Part shown: piece by piece, positions 1-11,600 of the stretch | Position numbering within the stretch: position 1 is the first letter of the stretch | How the letters are laid out: every line of letters begins with the position of its first letter | NCBI GenBank assembly: GCA_036346275.1 | Contig: CM070715.1 | Span: forward strand, 76,185,667 to 76,249,666 | Direction of reading: 5' to 3' | Source: Otatea glauca | Lineage: Eukaryota > Streptophyta > Magnoliopsida > Poales > Poaceae | DNA: 64,000 nucleotides | Notes under the pieces: generated by a model | Told to the model about the DNA's origin: nothing | The model's input: the letters and a program-made list of their open reading frames with translations, nothing else | Database searches by the model: none | Translations under genes and position numbers: made by a program

Positions 1-8
1 ATGAGCAT

Positions 9-790
9 ATGAACAAGATGAGACAAGCCATGCTAGACAAGTTTGATAAATATTGGGAGGAAAAGAACAATGTTATAGTTATTGCTACTATTCTTGATCC
101 TAGATTTAAGATGAGATTTGTTAGTTACTGTTTTAAAATGATGTTTAGTGAGAGGAAGGCCCTTATTGAGGAAAATGATGTCAGATGTGAGTTGTATGAT
201 CTATATGGTATTTATGAGGCTGAACATCACCACAACAAGGTTGCCAGTGGAAGGGCTGAGTCATCTTCAGGTTTGCAAACAAGGACCTCAGTAGCCACAG
301 TGCCAAGTGGGTTTCAATCCTTTCTGCGAGAGACAGCTACAGAGCCATCTAAGTCAGAATTGCTCATCTATTTAGATGAACCAAACCATCCTCCAGAGGA
401 CTCAAAGTTTGTATTACTTGATTGGTGAAAGTTGAATGCTCATAGGTTCCCTGTTGTGTCAAAGATGGCAAAAAAATTTCTTGACTATACCTGCTACCAG
501 TGTCTCATCAGAGTCTACTTTCAGTACTGGAGGTAGAGTTCTTGATGATTATCATAGTGCTTTGCGCCTATCAATGGTTGAGGCATTATTATGTGCTTCT
601 AGCTTCATCTGAGAATCCAAAAATGACAACAAACCTCCAATGACAATGGTATGGGTGTCCTCTTTTAGTCTTCCATATAGCTTTGTTAAATATTGTCTAA
701 CTTAAACACCATTTTCATTTGCAGGAAGATGACAACGAAGATGACGTTGAATTGGTACCATTTCCTAATAGCTTGGTGGAAAGCAGCTAG
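9..790 (+). pseudogene. hAT transposase C-terminal part (RICESLEEPER-like), frameshifted
   Basis: The first 139 codons read as the end of the catalytic region of a plant hAT transposase, with the characteristic ATILDPRFKM box about 25 residues in. The frame stops at 426-428. Just downstream, after the residues AKKFL near 480, the dimerisation domain continues only after a one-base frame change, showing the box SSESTFSTGGRVLDD and the downstream ALLCAS. A probable intron (GT at 649, AG at 723-724) leads to an acidic tail ending in a stop at 788-790. In the cell, such proteins bind transposon ends as dimers and cut DNA. The early stop plus the frameshift make this a pseudogene. It could be a host-domesticated gene only if these breaks are sequence errors. 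Confidence 0.8.
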
Positions 791-2039
791 TCTGCCAAGA
801 GTGAGATGAATTCATTCTCATCAAATGTGCTGTATTTATTTAACTGTCCCTCTTTTATTGTCATCAAATGTGCTATTTTAGCCCCTTGCTTTGCTTTGTT
901 GTGTGATAATTTACTAAATGAAGCTTATAAGACCTTAGTTGTAGCAGAGGTAGCATATCACAGTGATATAAGCAAATCTAGATATTTTTCTTCTTATCCA
1001 TGCTTTTGCTACAGTTTACCATTTTTCCAAGTACAATTGTAATAATGAACTTCATGTGATTTTGAAGAATGCTGATTCCATCTTTGCATTGTTTTTTTGT
1101 ACATTTGGGGCTATAAACCTAGTTAGTTCTGCTAAAATTAATTGATTTTGTTTACAAGAAAATTGTATTATCTCATATACAATCCCAATTATCGAGCTTA
1201 TATGCACTTCTATTGGTACCATGTCTTGAGGACACGCTGGGCTACTTCGTTGATATGGAACCTTCTATTCTTAGTAAAACAAAAGGCTTTGTTGGATTTT
1301 TTACATTTTTCTTTACTATGCTACTTCTAGGTTAGTTTTAGTTGGTTTAATTGGTTATTTTATTGTTTGCTTCCATCTCATTTCTTATTTGGGGGTAAAG
1401 AGGAAGCCTCAAATAGCTGACGTTCTGTGACATTTTCCATTATAGGGCATTGGTCTGAATTTCCATCTTCCTGAAGAATACTTCGGTTCCTAGAGTCCAT
1501 GACCAAGTACATTAAGCGGTGAGTATGATGGTTTACCATTGGTCAGGGGTTTGTCGTGTTCGTAAGATGGCAATACCATAGTTGTTCTGATGTGGAAATC
1601 TAGCACAAAATCCACTGTTTGCTACCATTCTTATCGTAGAGTATTTTTTTGTATATAAATTTTAGTTCTTCTCTTGATTGCAGGTTCTCCATCAGGTGGC
1701 AGCAGTGTTAGTCTTCGTACTATCTCAACTAGTTTCCCATGGTTGATGAGTTTGTTCCTAGTTTTGTGGTCTGTATTGGCATAAGAATTCAACATGCTAG
1801 ACATGTTTTTCCTTATCCTACATTAGATGATTTGCACCTATGATGATCTTTGTTGGTGATGTAATCACTGCGTATTTCATCAGCATTTGTTTTTGTTGTG
1901 TATTGGTGTCAATCAGTATTGCACCAGTATATTTTATTTGGACTTTGTGTTGTACTTGAGCAAGACAAACACACTTCATGCTGTTATTTGGACTTATTAG
2001 CATCATGTTGTTAGTTATATTTAGGTGTTCAAATCTCTC

Positions 2040-2222
2040 CAATGCATGCTCTGTTGCTTACATTCGTAACGAGTTTAACGAGATAACTCGAGCCAACTCG
2101 AGTTTTTAACGGGTCGAGCCGAGTTGAGCTTTCATCTCATTAAGAAAATGAGTCGAGTTGAGTCGACTCGTTATCTTAACGAGTTAAACGAGTCGAGTCA
2201 TGTTGGCTCGATATCCACCCCT
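2040..2222. repeat. hAT subterminal region rich in inverted CGAGT words
   Basis: About 150 bases next to the right terminus are built from many copies of CGAGT or its complement ACTCG, arranged in both orientations (for example AACGAGTTAAACGAG and TAACTCGAGCC), so that the strand could fold on itself. Subterminal repeats of this kind are known hAT transposase binding regions. Assigning that role here is inference. Confidence 0.6.
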
Positions 2223-4251
2223 AGAGACCAGCTTCTACTTCTCTTCACAAATGGACATGGACTTGGGCAAAAAGCTGAACTAGAAGCTTGTTGTCTGGCA
2301 CAGCTTGTGGTTTCTTGTATGGAAAAGCCGGTCCGGAAACTGTGCCAAAAGGGGCCTAGATACCATATTATGTAAGGACCGAGTCTTGCTCGGTTGGCAC
2401 GGGAGTCGTAGTACTCTCGGCCAGTCGAATTTCTTAGGCCTCACCCGAATAAATTTAAAAACAGGTACACACACGTGTGCGTTCAGTGGGATAATGTGTT
2501 TTCGCGCTACGGAGGTGTTGGAACCTCCAATCACTTCTTTAGCGTCTGTAACGGACACACACGCGTGTGTGAGTGTGGTATGAGTGGGTTATGTATGTTC
2601 CCCTTGTACCCCTTAAAAAAGATACCATCTTATGTACTTCCATAGCTACTCATCATCGCCATCTCTATTTTGTCTCTATCAAACAATATCTGCAAGAGTG
2701 TCAACGTTGTCATTGTATTTAATCAGTGTTGCCCTATGAAATGTTGCTAATCATCCTTGCAGACTTACACCTACCAACCACCTCATCACTCGAATGTTGA
2801 TTAGCACGTACTTGCCTACAATGGCATAGCCAACATGGAGTTCCGTTGGGCTAGAGCCCATCCTCCGGCTACCGGACCCTAAATACCCTCTTTAGCACCG
2901 GCACTTAATTTTGGGCATAGTAGCAATGAATGTACACACGCTTGGACGTGGCTGGAGGAAGAAGTTTCTCTAGGTGATGAGCTACTTTCTAGGCCATTTG
3001 GCTTGGTGGTTCGCTGCTTGTTGAAAGGCTAATTTAATTGGTAACTTCACTTGCTGCCTGTAAATCTGGATTCGAACTCTAGACGCACACAGAGACCATA
3101 GAGAGAGCGGCTCGACACCTCCGAGGACATGGCAGCCCACCGAGTATGCGATTGCAAGGGCACGGCGAGGAACAAGTGTGCAACGACGGGCAACCCACCG
3201 GGGTGACGACAAGAGGTCGGGAAGGCGACACAGCATGAATTGCGAGTGCCTAACCTACTAAATTGGCTGACCACAACATCAAGTAGCAATGTGAGCCACT
3301 CTTCTGATATATGATTTTGTTATCAATTGTAACTGTGTCAATGTGTTGAATAGAGACAATAGCTTATTTGTTTGATTGATTGGTGTAATTTGTTTATAGA
3401 TTTCTAAAAGTTTGACAAGTGAACATTGCACAAGTATTTTTAAATAATGAAGTAATAGTAGTAACCCTCGAACCGATGAGAACACAACACAAACTGTTTA
3501 ATATGTTTGTCTCAATTTAGCCTATTTCTTTGAGCCCATCATCCATTTTTATCATGGCTTTGCCATTGCTTGGCTACGAACAATTGTGGCTAGCAACACC
3601 AGTGCTCTAATGTTCTTCCACTACAACGAAACCATAATTGAGTTATGTGGTAGCAAGTTCATGAATTTAAGGTTAGCACTAGTAAATCCCAGAAAGATGT
3701 AGGAGGGATTTTCGCATCGACATTTGACACGTAAGATGGCGAGAAACTTTAGTTTCCTATTTTGTCGTTGGATATCAAATATCCTTAATTGGTAGAAAAT
3801 GTGAAACTTAAGGTTAGACAAAAACTTATCATCATTTGTTTCCTAGTTTTTTTCTTCCAAACATTAAATATCTCTGATGGTAGAAAATGTTAGTATTAGG
3901 CATTGTTTGGTTGGCCCTAAATCCTGACCATCCATATAGATCTCGGTCGAGAATAGGCCTTCCAAATAAGCCCTTAAGATGAATCTAAAACTTATCATCA
4001 TTTTGTAGTTGTTTTAATTTTTTAATTGTGAACAAACAAACCATTACAAAACATATCTTACTGCAGTTGGTTTATTCATAATTGATAATTAGATTTCGCA
4101 CAGCATAGAAAAAAGATAACGCATCTATCATCAACCCTTAGACATTCTTATGCAACCAAAGTACAAAAGCAAAGAGTGTGGATACAATATATTTTTTCAG
4201 CCTCTAGGATTTAGGAAGCCCCAAAAGTTTGGGTCTATCACAGCGAGCAAA
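2223..4251. other. Intergenic, no recognisable gene
   Basis: Two kilobases without a supportable coding region. Short open frames overlap on both strands and show no domain. A stretch at 3905-3990 beginning GGCATTGTTTGG looks like one end of a Tourist-type MITE without a partner. A CACACACGTGTG-type palindromic patch occurs at 2463-2480 and again at 2552-2570. Confidence 0.5.
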
Positions 4252-4530
4252 GGGCATATTTGGGAGAGCTGTAGCTTTTATAAAAAGCTATTATTTGGCT
4301 TTTTAGGGTTGAAAAGTAGCCGTAGCTTTTTATAAGAAACCTTTTGATAAATAGTTAATTTCCCTCAGTAATAAGCTGCAAAAGTAGGTCCAGCTCAGTT
4401 TTTAGCTTTTGACTTTTGCTAGTTATATATAGCTTCTAGCTTATGTCAAAAGCCGCTTAAAAGCTGAACTATTTGGGGGGTTATTGGCTTTTCGGAAGCT
4501 GAAGCTGGCTTAAAGCCCCCAAACAGGGCC
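4252..4530. repeat. MITE with GGGC...TTTGGG terminal inverted repeats
   Basis: The segment begins GGGCATATTTGGGAGAGCT and ends with the near-complement AGCCCCCAAACAGGGCC, giving imperfect inverted ends of about 19 bases. The interior is rich in AGCTTTT and AAAGCT words, as in many grass MITEs. It has no coding capacity. The target duplication is not clear, so the superfamily is left open. Confidence 0.6.
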
Positions 4531-4943
4531 AAAGACTATTATCACAGGGATTTATCAAAGTTTTTTTTAGTATTTTTAATCGTATATTTTTGTAGTAGAT
4601 ATCAACATGATCCCCAAAATGCAACGTTGATCACTCATTTCTATTGTTTTATATTTATAAAAACCTAATAAAATTATAATATTATGAAAGTATTTTTAAG
4701 ACAGTAATCATTTCCATGTGTCCAAACTTAATATTTAAAAAGACATTGGTAGCCAAAGTTTATAATATTTGATTGCATGTAACCCAAAACGAATCCCTTT
4801 TGTGACACATGAAGCAATACTACAAATTATTGAAGTAATTTTAATTGTATTCACTCATGTTATAGTAAACATATATAAATTTGGATGAAGTCAAAGCATT
4901 TTCACTATAATAGATTTTATAGAAAAAAATTGGAAGAAGTTCA

Positions 4944-5455
4944 TGTAACACCCCGAACTTTAGTCGAAAGTACATCCAACACCATGAACTATAAAATCAG
5001 ACATTTGACACCCTAAAGTTTACAATCTGGTTCAAATAACATCCTGACCTGGTTTCGTATAATGATATTGCCTTATGTGACGCAATGAGTAGACGATTTT
5101 GCCGTATAGGACGACACGCTGACCAAGTTAGGTCAATGAAGGATAGGGTTCGCATGCGCTTCTCCCGTGTTGAGCTCCCAATCTTGTGTCATGGCTTTTG
5201 GTCCGTGTAGCTCCACCCTCTCTATTTCCATTTAGAAGAGAGCCCCTATTAACCCCACCCGTCATTCACCAATACTTATCCAGCGTGTCCTTCGATGTGG
5301 CAAAACTGTCTACTCATTATGTCACGCAGGTAATACCGCTATACAAAATCGAGTGAGAATGCTATTTGAACCGGATTGTAAAATTCTAAGGATCAAATAG
5401 CTAGTTTTATAGTTGAGGTTCTAAACGGATTTTGAGAAAAGTCTGAGGTGTTACA
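4944..5455. repeat. MITE-like element with GTAACACC ends
   Basis: A roughly 510-bp segment starts TGTAACACCCCGAACTTT and ends with the complement of TGTAACACCTCAGACTTT. This gives inverted ends of about 22 bases with a few mismatches. The interior carries no coding region. It lies just upstream of the PES promoter, between about 190 and 700 bp before the start codon, so it could affect regulation of PES. Superfamily is not assigned because flanking duplications are not convincing. Confidence 0.6.
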
Positions 5456-5539
5456 TATGGTCTTTTTTTTTAAAAAAAAAATCTGTAAGCAGAGTAGCAG
5501 ACGCTGACAGGCCGAAAACCCGAGCCTTCCGTCAAGCGC

Positions 5540-5647
5540 CTCTCCTCCAGCCCAACCGAGCCGGCCGCCGCCATATAAACCAAAACCCTAAAACCCACCC
5601 CTCCCTCTCCTTTCCCCGCCCCTCCCAGAAGAGCGGCCGCCGTCGCC
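5540..5647 (+). promoter_or_regulatory. PES core promoter and 5' leader
   Basis: A TATAAA box lies at 5574-5579. It is followed at 5583-5590 by a telo-box, AAACCCTA, and then a CT-rich and CCGCC-rich leader up to the start codon. Telo-boxes near the transcription start are a known mark of plant ribosomal-protein and ribosome-biogenesis genes, which fits PES. The exact transcription start is not visible, but about 25-35 bases downstream of the TATA box would be around 5605. Confidence 0.65.
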
Positions 5648-8600
5648 ATGCCGAAGCACTACCGGCCTCCGGTAATTCTCCCGTCTCCCTCCACCTTCTC
5701 CCAAAGTTCCCTTCTTTGTTGTTAGCGAAGTCTCTTAGGTGGTTGCATTCGGGTGCTCTAGGGCAAGAAGAAGGAGGGGAACGCGGCGAAGTACATCACC
5801 AGGACCAAGGCGGTGAACTACCTGCAGATTAGCCTCGCAACCTTCAGGTTCCCTTTTTGATCTCTTAGTGCTTCTCAACACTGACGTCTGATCGTTCAGA
5901 AACTGCTAACGCGTATTATTTTGCCAAAATTTTTGGTGCTGTTGATGTTTATCAGCTGGATTATGTGGGGATTTTTATCCATTTTATGCGGCAGTTAAAC
6001 CATCCATAAGCTAATTAGTTCGATTCGCTGTGTTCGATACACCGTTTTTTTTGAAGACTTTCTGTACGGCTTTTGCGCTGTGATTAACTTAGTATGGTAT
6101 TGGAGCTAATTAGTCCAGTTCACTGTGTTCTGTACGGCTTGCGTGCTGCGAGCAATTTAGAATGGTATTTTTTTTTTGCAAAGCCATTGAGAAGAGTTGT
6201 GTTAAAATTTCACAATTTGTTGCAGGAAGCTATGCATACTCAAGGGCGTCTTTCCCCGGGAGCCAAAGAAGAAGGTGGAAGGGAACCACAAGATCTACTA
6301 CCACATGAAGGATATCGCCTTCTTGGCCCATGACCCTTTGATTGAGAAGTTCAGGTACTTTAGCTTCCTGGCAAAAATCCTGCTACCTCTATATGACTAG
6401 AGAAGGAATCATGTGAGCAATGGGATTTTGTGTGTGTGTGTGTGTGTTTTGCTCAATTGCACATTGCTCTGTACCATTTGGGGGAATGTAGCGTTTCAGG
6501 AATTTAGCTGCAAATGTATTTTCAATTTTAAAGATATGTCATTTGCTCTGTGCTTGAGGATTTCATGTTTGTTAACTAAGGTCACAGTGATAGGTGACCT
6601 GAAAGTCTCTTAATAGTGCCACTGACTTTAGATCTGTTTGTATTGTGGTTTGGCTACTGGAAGCATCTAATAACTAATATGTTTTTATGGAGCTTTCTGA
6701 ATGAGGGTTGTGTTTCTAGTGTTTGATGTATTCATTGCCAGTATTTGCCAGCTTGTCCCTGTGAATGGGCCATGCAGCAGAGAAAATAGTGACCATAAGT
6801 GGAAAACTGTATTTTCACTAGAGGGCTAGAGGTCACTGGGGGAAAAAAATCTGAACCAGCATAGCGCAGGTAATCTAAGAGCCATTAGCTATTTAGTGCG
6901 AACTCTTTCTGCACAGCGCTCAATGTTCCCCTAGGCACTAGGTGGGCGACACACCGGCGCCTAGCGCTTAATCGCCGCCTAGGCGGGATAAGTCATCTAG
7001 GTGGGCTAGGTGAGAGGGTGTAGTCTAGCGCCTAGGCGCCACCTAGGGGAACACTGATAGCACTTCATTAATGGTATTTTGATAATTGCGAGATGGACTA
7101 GCAGCTTGTAGTTACTTGATTGTCGGTGGAAATCTTGATGCATGGATTTTGATAATTGTGAGAGAGACTAGCAACTTGTAGTTACTTGATTGTCGGTGAT
7201 GGAAATCTTGGTGTATGTGCTCTATATGACTAACAGTGTTGTTAGTACTTGTTACAACTTATAGTATAGTAAATACAATATGAGTCTATAAGACCATGCT
7301 ATTCCTAGGTTATCAGTTTATGAAATAACGAGTACTTGATTTGCTGATATGTGTTTTATGATTTCCTAATCTTAATGCTATTTCCTTCATGTTTGATTTC
7401 AGGGAAATCAAGGTCCACAGAAAGAAAGTTAAAAAGGCTATTGCTAAGAAAAACAAGGATCTTGCAGACAGATTGTTGAATCGACCACCAACTTACAAAC
7501 TTGATAGGCTTATTCTTGAAAGGTATGAAGTTAGTTTAAAATGATTCTTTGGGGGTTTATTCAAACTGTATTCTCTCAACGTAACATCATCTGTTTTTTT
7601 TTTGTTGAATAGATATCCAACTTTTGTTGATGCTCTTCGAGACTTGGATGATTGCTTAACAATGGTGCATTTGTTTGCGGCATTGCCTGCTGTTGAAGGT
7701 GAACGTGTGCAAGTCCAACGAATTCATAACTGCCGCAGGTATTTTCTGTTCTGGATTAACGAATTCCCCTCCCTCAACTTCAGACACATCATCCCCAAAT
7801 ATTAGGTCATCATGCTTTGACCTTCCCCACCTTTATAGCCACTGTAGTGCATTGCTTAATCTGGCCTAGGTTCTGTGATGTTAAAATTTAAGGTTGCAAA
7901 AGTGATAGGCTATTTGGAAACCCATATTATTTTAATTCTATTGTACTCCGTAGACTTGTATGCAATCTGTGATTACTTGTAGCCAAAAGAACAATCCTGT
8001 AACTGCAAAGGAAAATTGGTGCCTGCCTTGGTCAAAGAATATCCTTTTTTTTGGAGGGGGGTGGGGGTGGTGTTCTGCATCATTTTCTAATATACGATGA
8101 AGCCCTTCATTTTTTTAATTCATTTGGAGAGATGTTTGTACTTTGTAGGTTAAGCCATGAATGGCAAGCATATATTTCTCGAACTCATTCCCTGAGGAAG
8201 ACATTTATATCTGTCAAGGGCATATATTACCAGGTAAGTTTTGTGCAATTATGTATATCTGCATTACTGCATACCTTGTTGTCTTTTTAATCACTGCATT
8301 AGCTCATGCTATAGTTAATGTTTATAATTTGACTGCCTATTGTAGGCTGAAGTTCAAGGTCAAAAGATCACCTGGCTAACTCCACATGCTCTTCAACAAG
8401 TTTTGACCAGTGATGTCGACTTCAATGTGATGCTTACCTTTTTGGAATTCTATGAGGTAATCAAGATGGTGAACTACTCTTCAATTCTTGTGCATTTCCT
8501 GCTTTTTTTCAACAGTATCACATCCATTTAGACTAAATTTTAGTCTGTCGTTCTGACATGCAGATGATATAGGAGATGTATCCATAAGAATGGTTGTATT

Positions 8601-11600
8601 GTAACTATTGTTCCTTTACCTTAAAAAAACTGTCTTTCCTTCTATTTTTTCTGCCTTCTATTGCTGGTGGCTTTGTTAATTATTCCCAATTATTGACTCC
8701 TATCACTGAATTATTTTTATTTTTTAAATTTCTGAAAACAGTTTGTATGTTGGAACTGTTGTGCTTGTTGTTTGAATACAAAATTAATATTATTTTTGTT
8801 GTTGTGCTTTCTATGTTTATTAGACTGCAAATTTGTGCTTCTTTTTTATTCTCCATATATTGCCACTGTTATGTGAAGTACTAAACGAACTAGGAGTGGA
8901 ATGGAACATAATGGATTTTCACTGGGTAAATGTATGTACATTTCTTAATGCAACTGTGCTTTTGCAGGTTTTTCTTGCAAGAATTCGGAGCCCATCATAT
9001 ATTACTTTTTTTGCTCATATTTGTTTTCAATTGTAGGTCTGAACCAGTGAATATTTTATTTTGGACTGGATGTTGTTGGGTCTTTATTTTTTTTCATGGT
9101 ATCAAAGATTGAATCGTCCTATACAAATTGCACTGCCGTTTGCCGAGAACCATGTACTCCTGGACAACTGACATGTTGACATGTTTAAGATATTATGTTA
9201 GTATATATAGTAATAACATGAGGCTTTCTGCATGAACTGCATTGGCATTATTGCATGGCTTTGGGTTGTTAAACGTATGATGCCTTCTCTCATGAGCACT
9301 GCTACCTAGAGTGATTACAACCTATTGATACAGCATGTTGGCATTTTTGTAAGTGGGCTTTAGCAAAATGGATTACTTCCTATAGATTCAAAATGTTGTT
9401 GTTATCAGCGCTATTAGTGTTTCTTTCAATTTTCAGACTGTCTATCCTACCTGCAGACTCTTCTAGGATTTATGAACTTCAAGCTTTACCATTCAATAAA
9501 TGTGAATTACCCTCCTATTCTGGATCCTCGTCTGGAAGCTTTAGCTGCTGGTAAGTGCTGGTACTTTTTTTTTTGATGTTCTTAGTTCTTACTCGTTTAT
9601 TATTTGTTTCTGTTGTTTTATGATTTTGTTTCCTATATTTCTCTGTAATTTTTCTTTGTTTCTCATTGCCTGTTATGCTCTTACCAGAGCTCTATGCATT
9701 GTGCCGATACATGTCTTCTGGAAGAATACCTGGAAATTCAGAGTCTAATGGGTTAATTGAAGACAAAGAGGCTGAAAATAATAAAGAGAGCTCAAAAACA
9801 GATGAGTCTGAACTCAGATTGGCGCAGCTTCAACATCAGCTCCCAGCTAACGAACCTGGTGCCCTAATGCACCTTGTAGAAGAATCGACTGCTGATGACG
9901 CAGAGGACAATAATGCTAAGGAATGCAGGAGTTTATTAAAAAATTTGAAGTTTTACTTAAGTCGTGAGGTTGGTAATTGAAAATTGGCCTTTTGCAAGGC
10001 TATCATTTTCTGGAGGTAGATCAAAGCTTGAATATTTTATCCTCGTTTGTTGTCTTTTTTTCACTCAGGTACCTAGGGAGTCTCTCTTATTTATCATTCC
10101 GGCATTTGGAGGAACTGTTTCATGGGAAGGAGAAGGAGCTCCATTTAATGAAGCAGATGAAAGCATCACTCATCAGGTTGACTTTACTTGCCATAAGCTT
10201 CGACCGGAGGCATCCAAATTGATGGAGATAAATTGGTCTACATTTTATTTCCATAAGATGCCATCCAGATATCAAATATGACAATGCCATATTGGCGCAG
10301 CCATTTCTTTTCTTCTTTCCTCCAATATTGTTTATTTTGCAGATATGGTTATCAAATATCAGTTGATATATCACTTATGTTATTTTGCAGATTGTTGACA
10401 GGCCGACCCAAAGCCATGTTTTCCTCTCTAGGGAATATGTTCAACCACAGTGGGTATATGATTGTGTAAACGCTCGCATAATATTGCCAACAGAAGGTTA
10501 TCTTGTTGGAAGGTATATCTCACAGGATATGTCTAATATATGCTATTTTGCCTGTTTCTGATGTGGAGGCTACTATATATATATGCTAAAATTGGTAATC
10601 GGCTTACTGCTTATTTTGTGTTTCAGTCATTCTCTCTCTAACCTAAGCTTAAGAAACAGCCTTGAAAATTTCTTGTTAGATGACATGATATAGGAGATTC
10701 ACTATAATTATGATGTGTTGATTATAGAATATGGTGGTGCTGCACTTTTGAGTCCAGTTCATGCTTGTTTCACATCAAACTTAATTGAATATCATCAATT
10801 TACTCTAATAGTCTACTTCATGAAATGGTGTTTATATATGAAGATAATAATGTGCCTTTAGGTCAAAGCAGCTTCTCTAATAGAACTGTTTGTATATATA
10901 CTTAAGCGTGTAGTTCATAGTTACTAGAAACACGGTTCGTTTGAGTCGCGGTACGGGATTCGGGTTCGCGGTTCGCCATCTTTCCTTTTGATTTTCACTG
11001 CAAACACGAACCCCGTAGCTTAAACCGGTTCGGGTTCAACGAATTCGGTTCGCGATTTGCGGAGGTTTATAACGGATCCGGTAACTATGGTTTAGTTCAA
11101 TTGACAACTTATTTTGTACTGATAACTACTAAGTACACAGAAATGATTTTGACTAATTTGTACTTACGCTAGTACATAATAATGATACTAATATTTTTAT
11201 TTATTCTTGTCTCAGGGTGCCTCCACCACATTTATCTCCTTTTGTGGACAATGATGAAGAGGGTTATATTCCTGAGTATGCAGAGACCATAAAGAGGCTG
11301 CAAGCTGCTGCTCGAAATCAGGTGTTGCCTCTGCCAGGTATAGGTGATGAAGATCTGGACAATTCTCTGGTAGAGGCTATCATTGATCGATCAGAGTCTA
11401 ATGAAGTTGCTGAAAAGAAGAGGAAGGTGAGTTCTGCTCCATTTCAGTATAGAAGTCTCTTGCTGCTGTCTTATGTCCTTGTATTATACACATTTTGTGT
11501 AATGCCCTTTTCCTTTCTCTCTTTCAAAGTTGGAGATGCTAGAGAAGCAATACCATGATGAGCTGAAGATGGAATTTGAGGGATCTGTTTTCTCAAAGAA

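Larger units (their letters stand above)
1..2222 (+). mobile_element. hAT transposon, right part (left end outside window)
   Basis: The window opens inside an hAT-superfamily DNA transposon. The 3' part of its transposase lies at 9-790, followed by about 1.2 kb of AT-rich untranslated sequence. A typical hAT right terminus follows: the sequence ends in GATATCCACCCCTA, the complement of the common hAT start TAGGGGTGGATATC. The terminus is placed at 2222 or 2223. The first bases outside would be one copy of the 8-bp target duplication, but the partner copy is off the window. The transposase is broken, so the copy cannot move by itself. Confidence 0.75.

Noticed and set aside
3060..3090. A GTTCGAATCC-like word on the minus strand resembling a tRNA B box
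   Set aside because: No matching A box, acceptor stem or anticodon arm could be placed around it, so neither a tRNA nor a clear SINE is supported.
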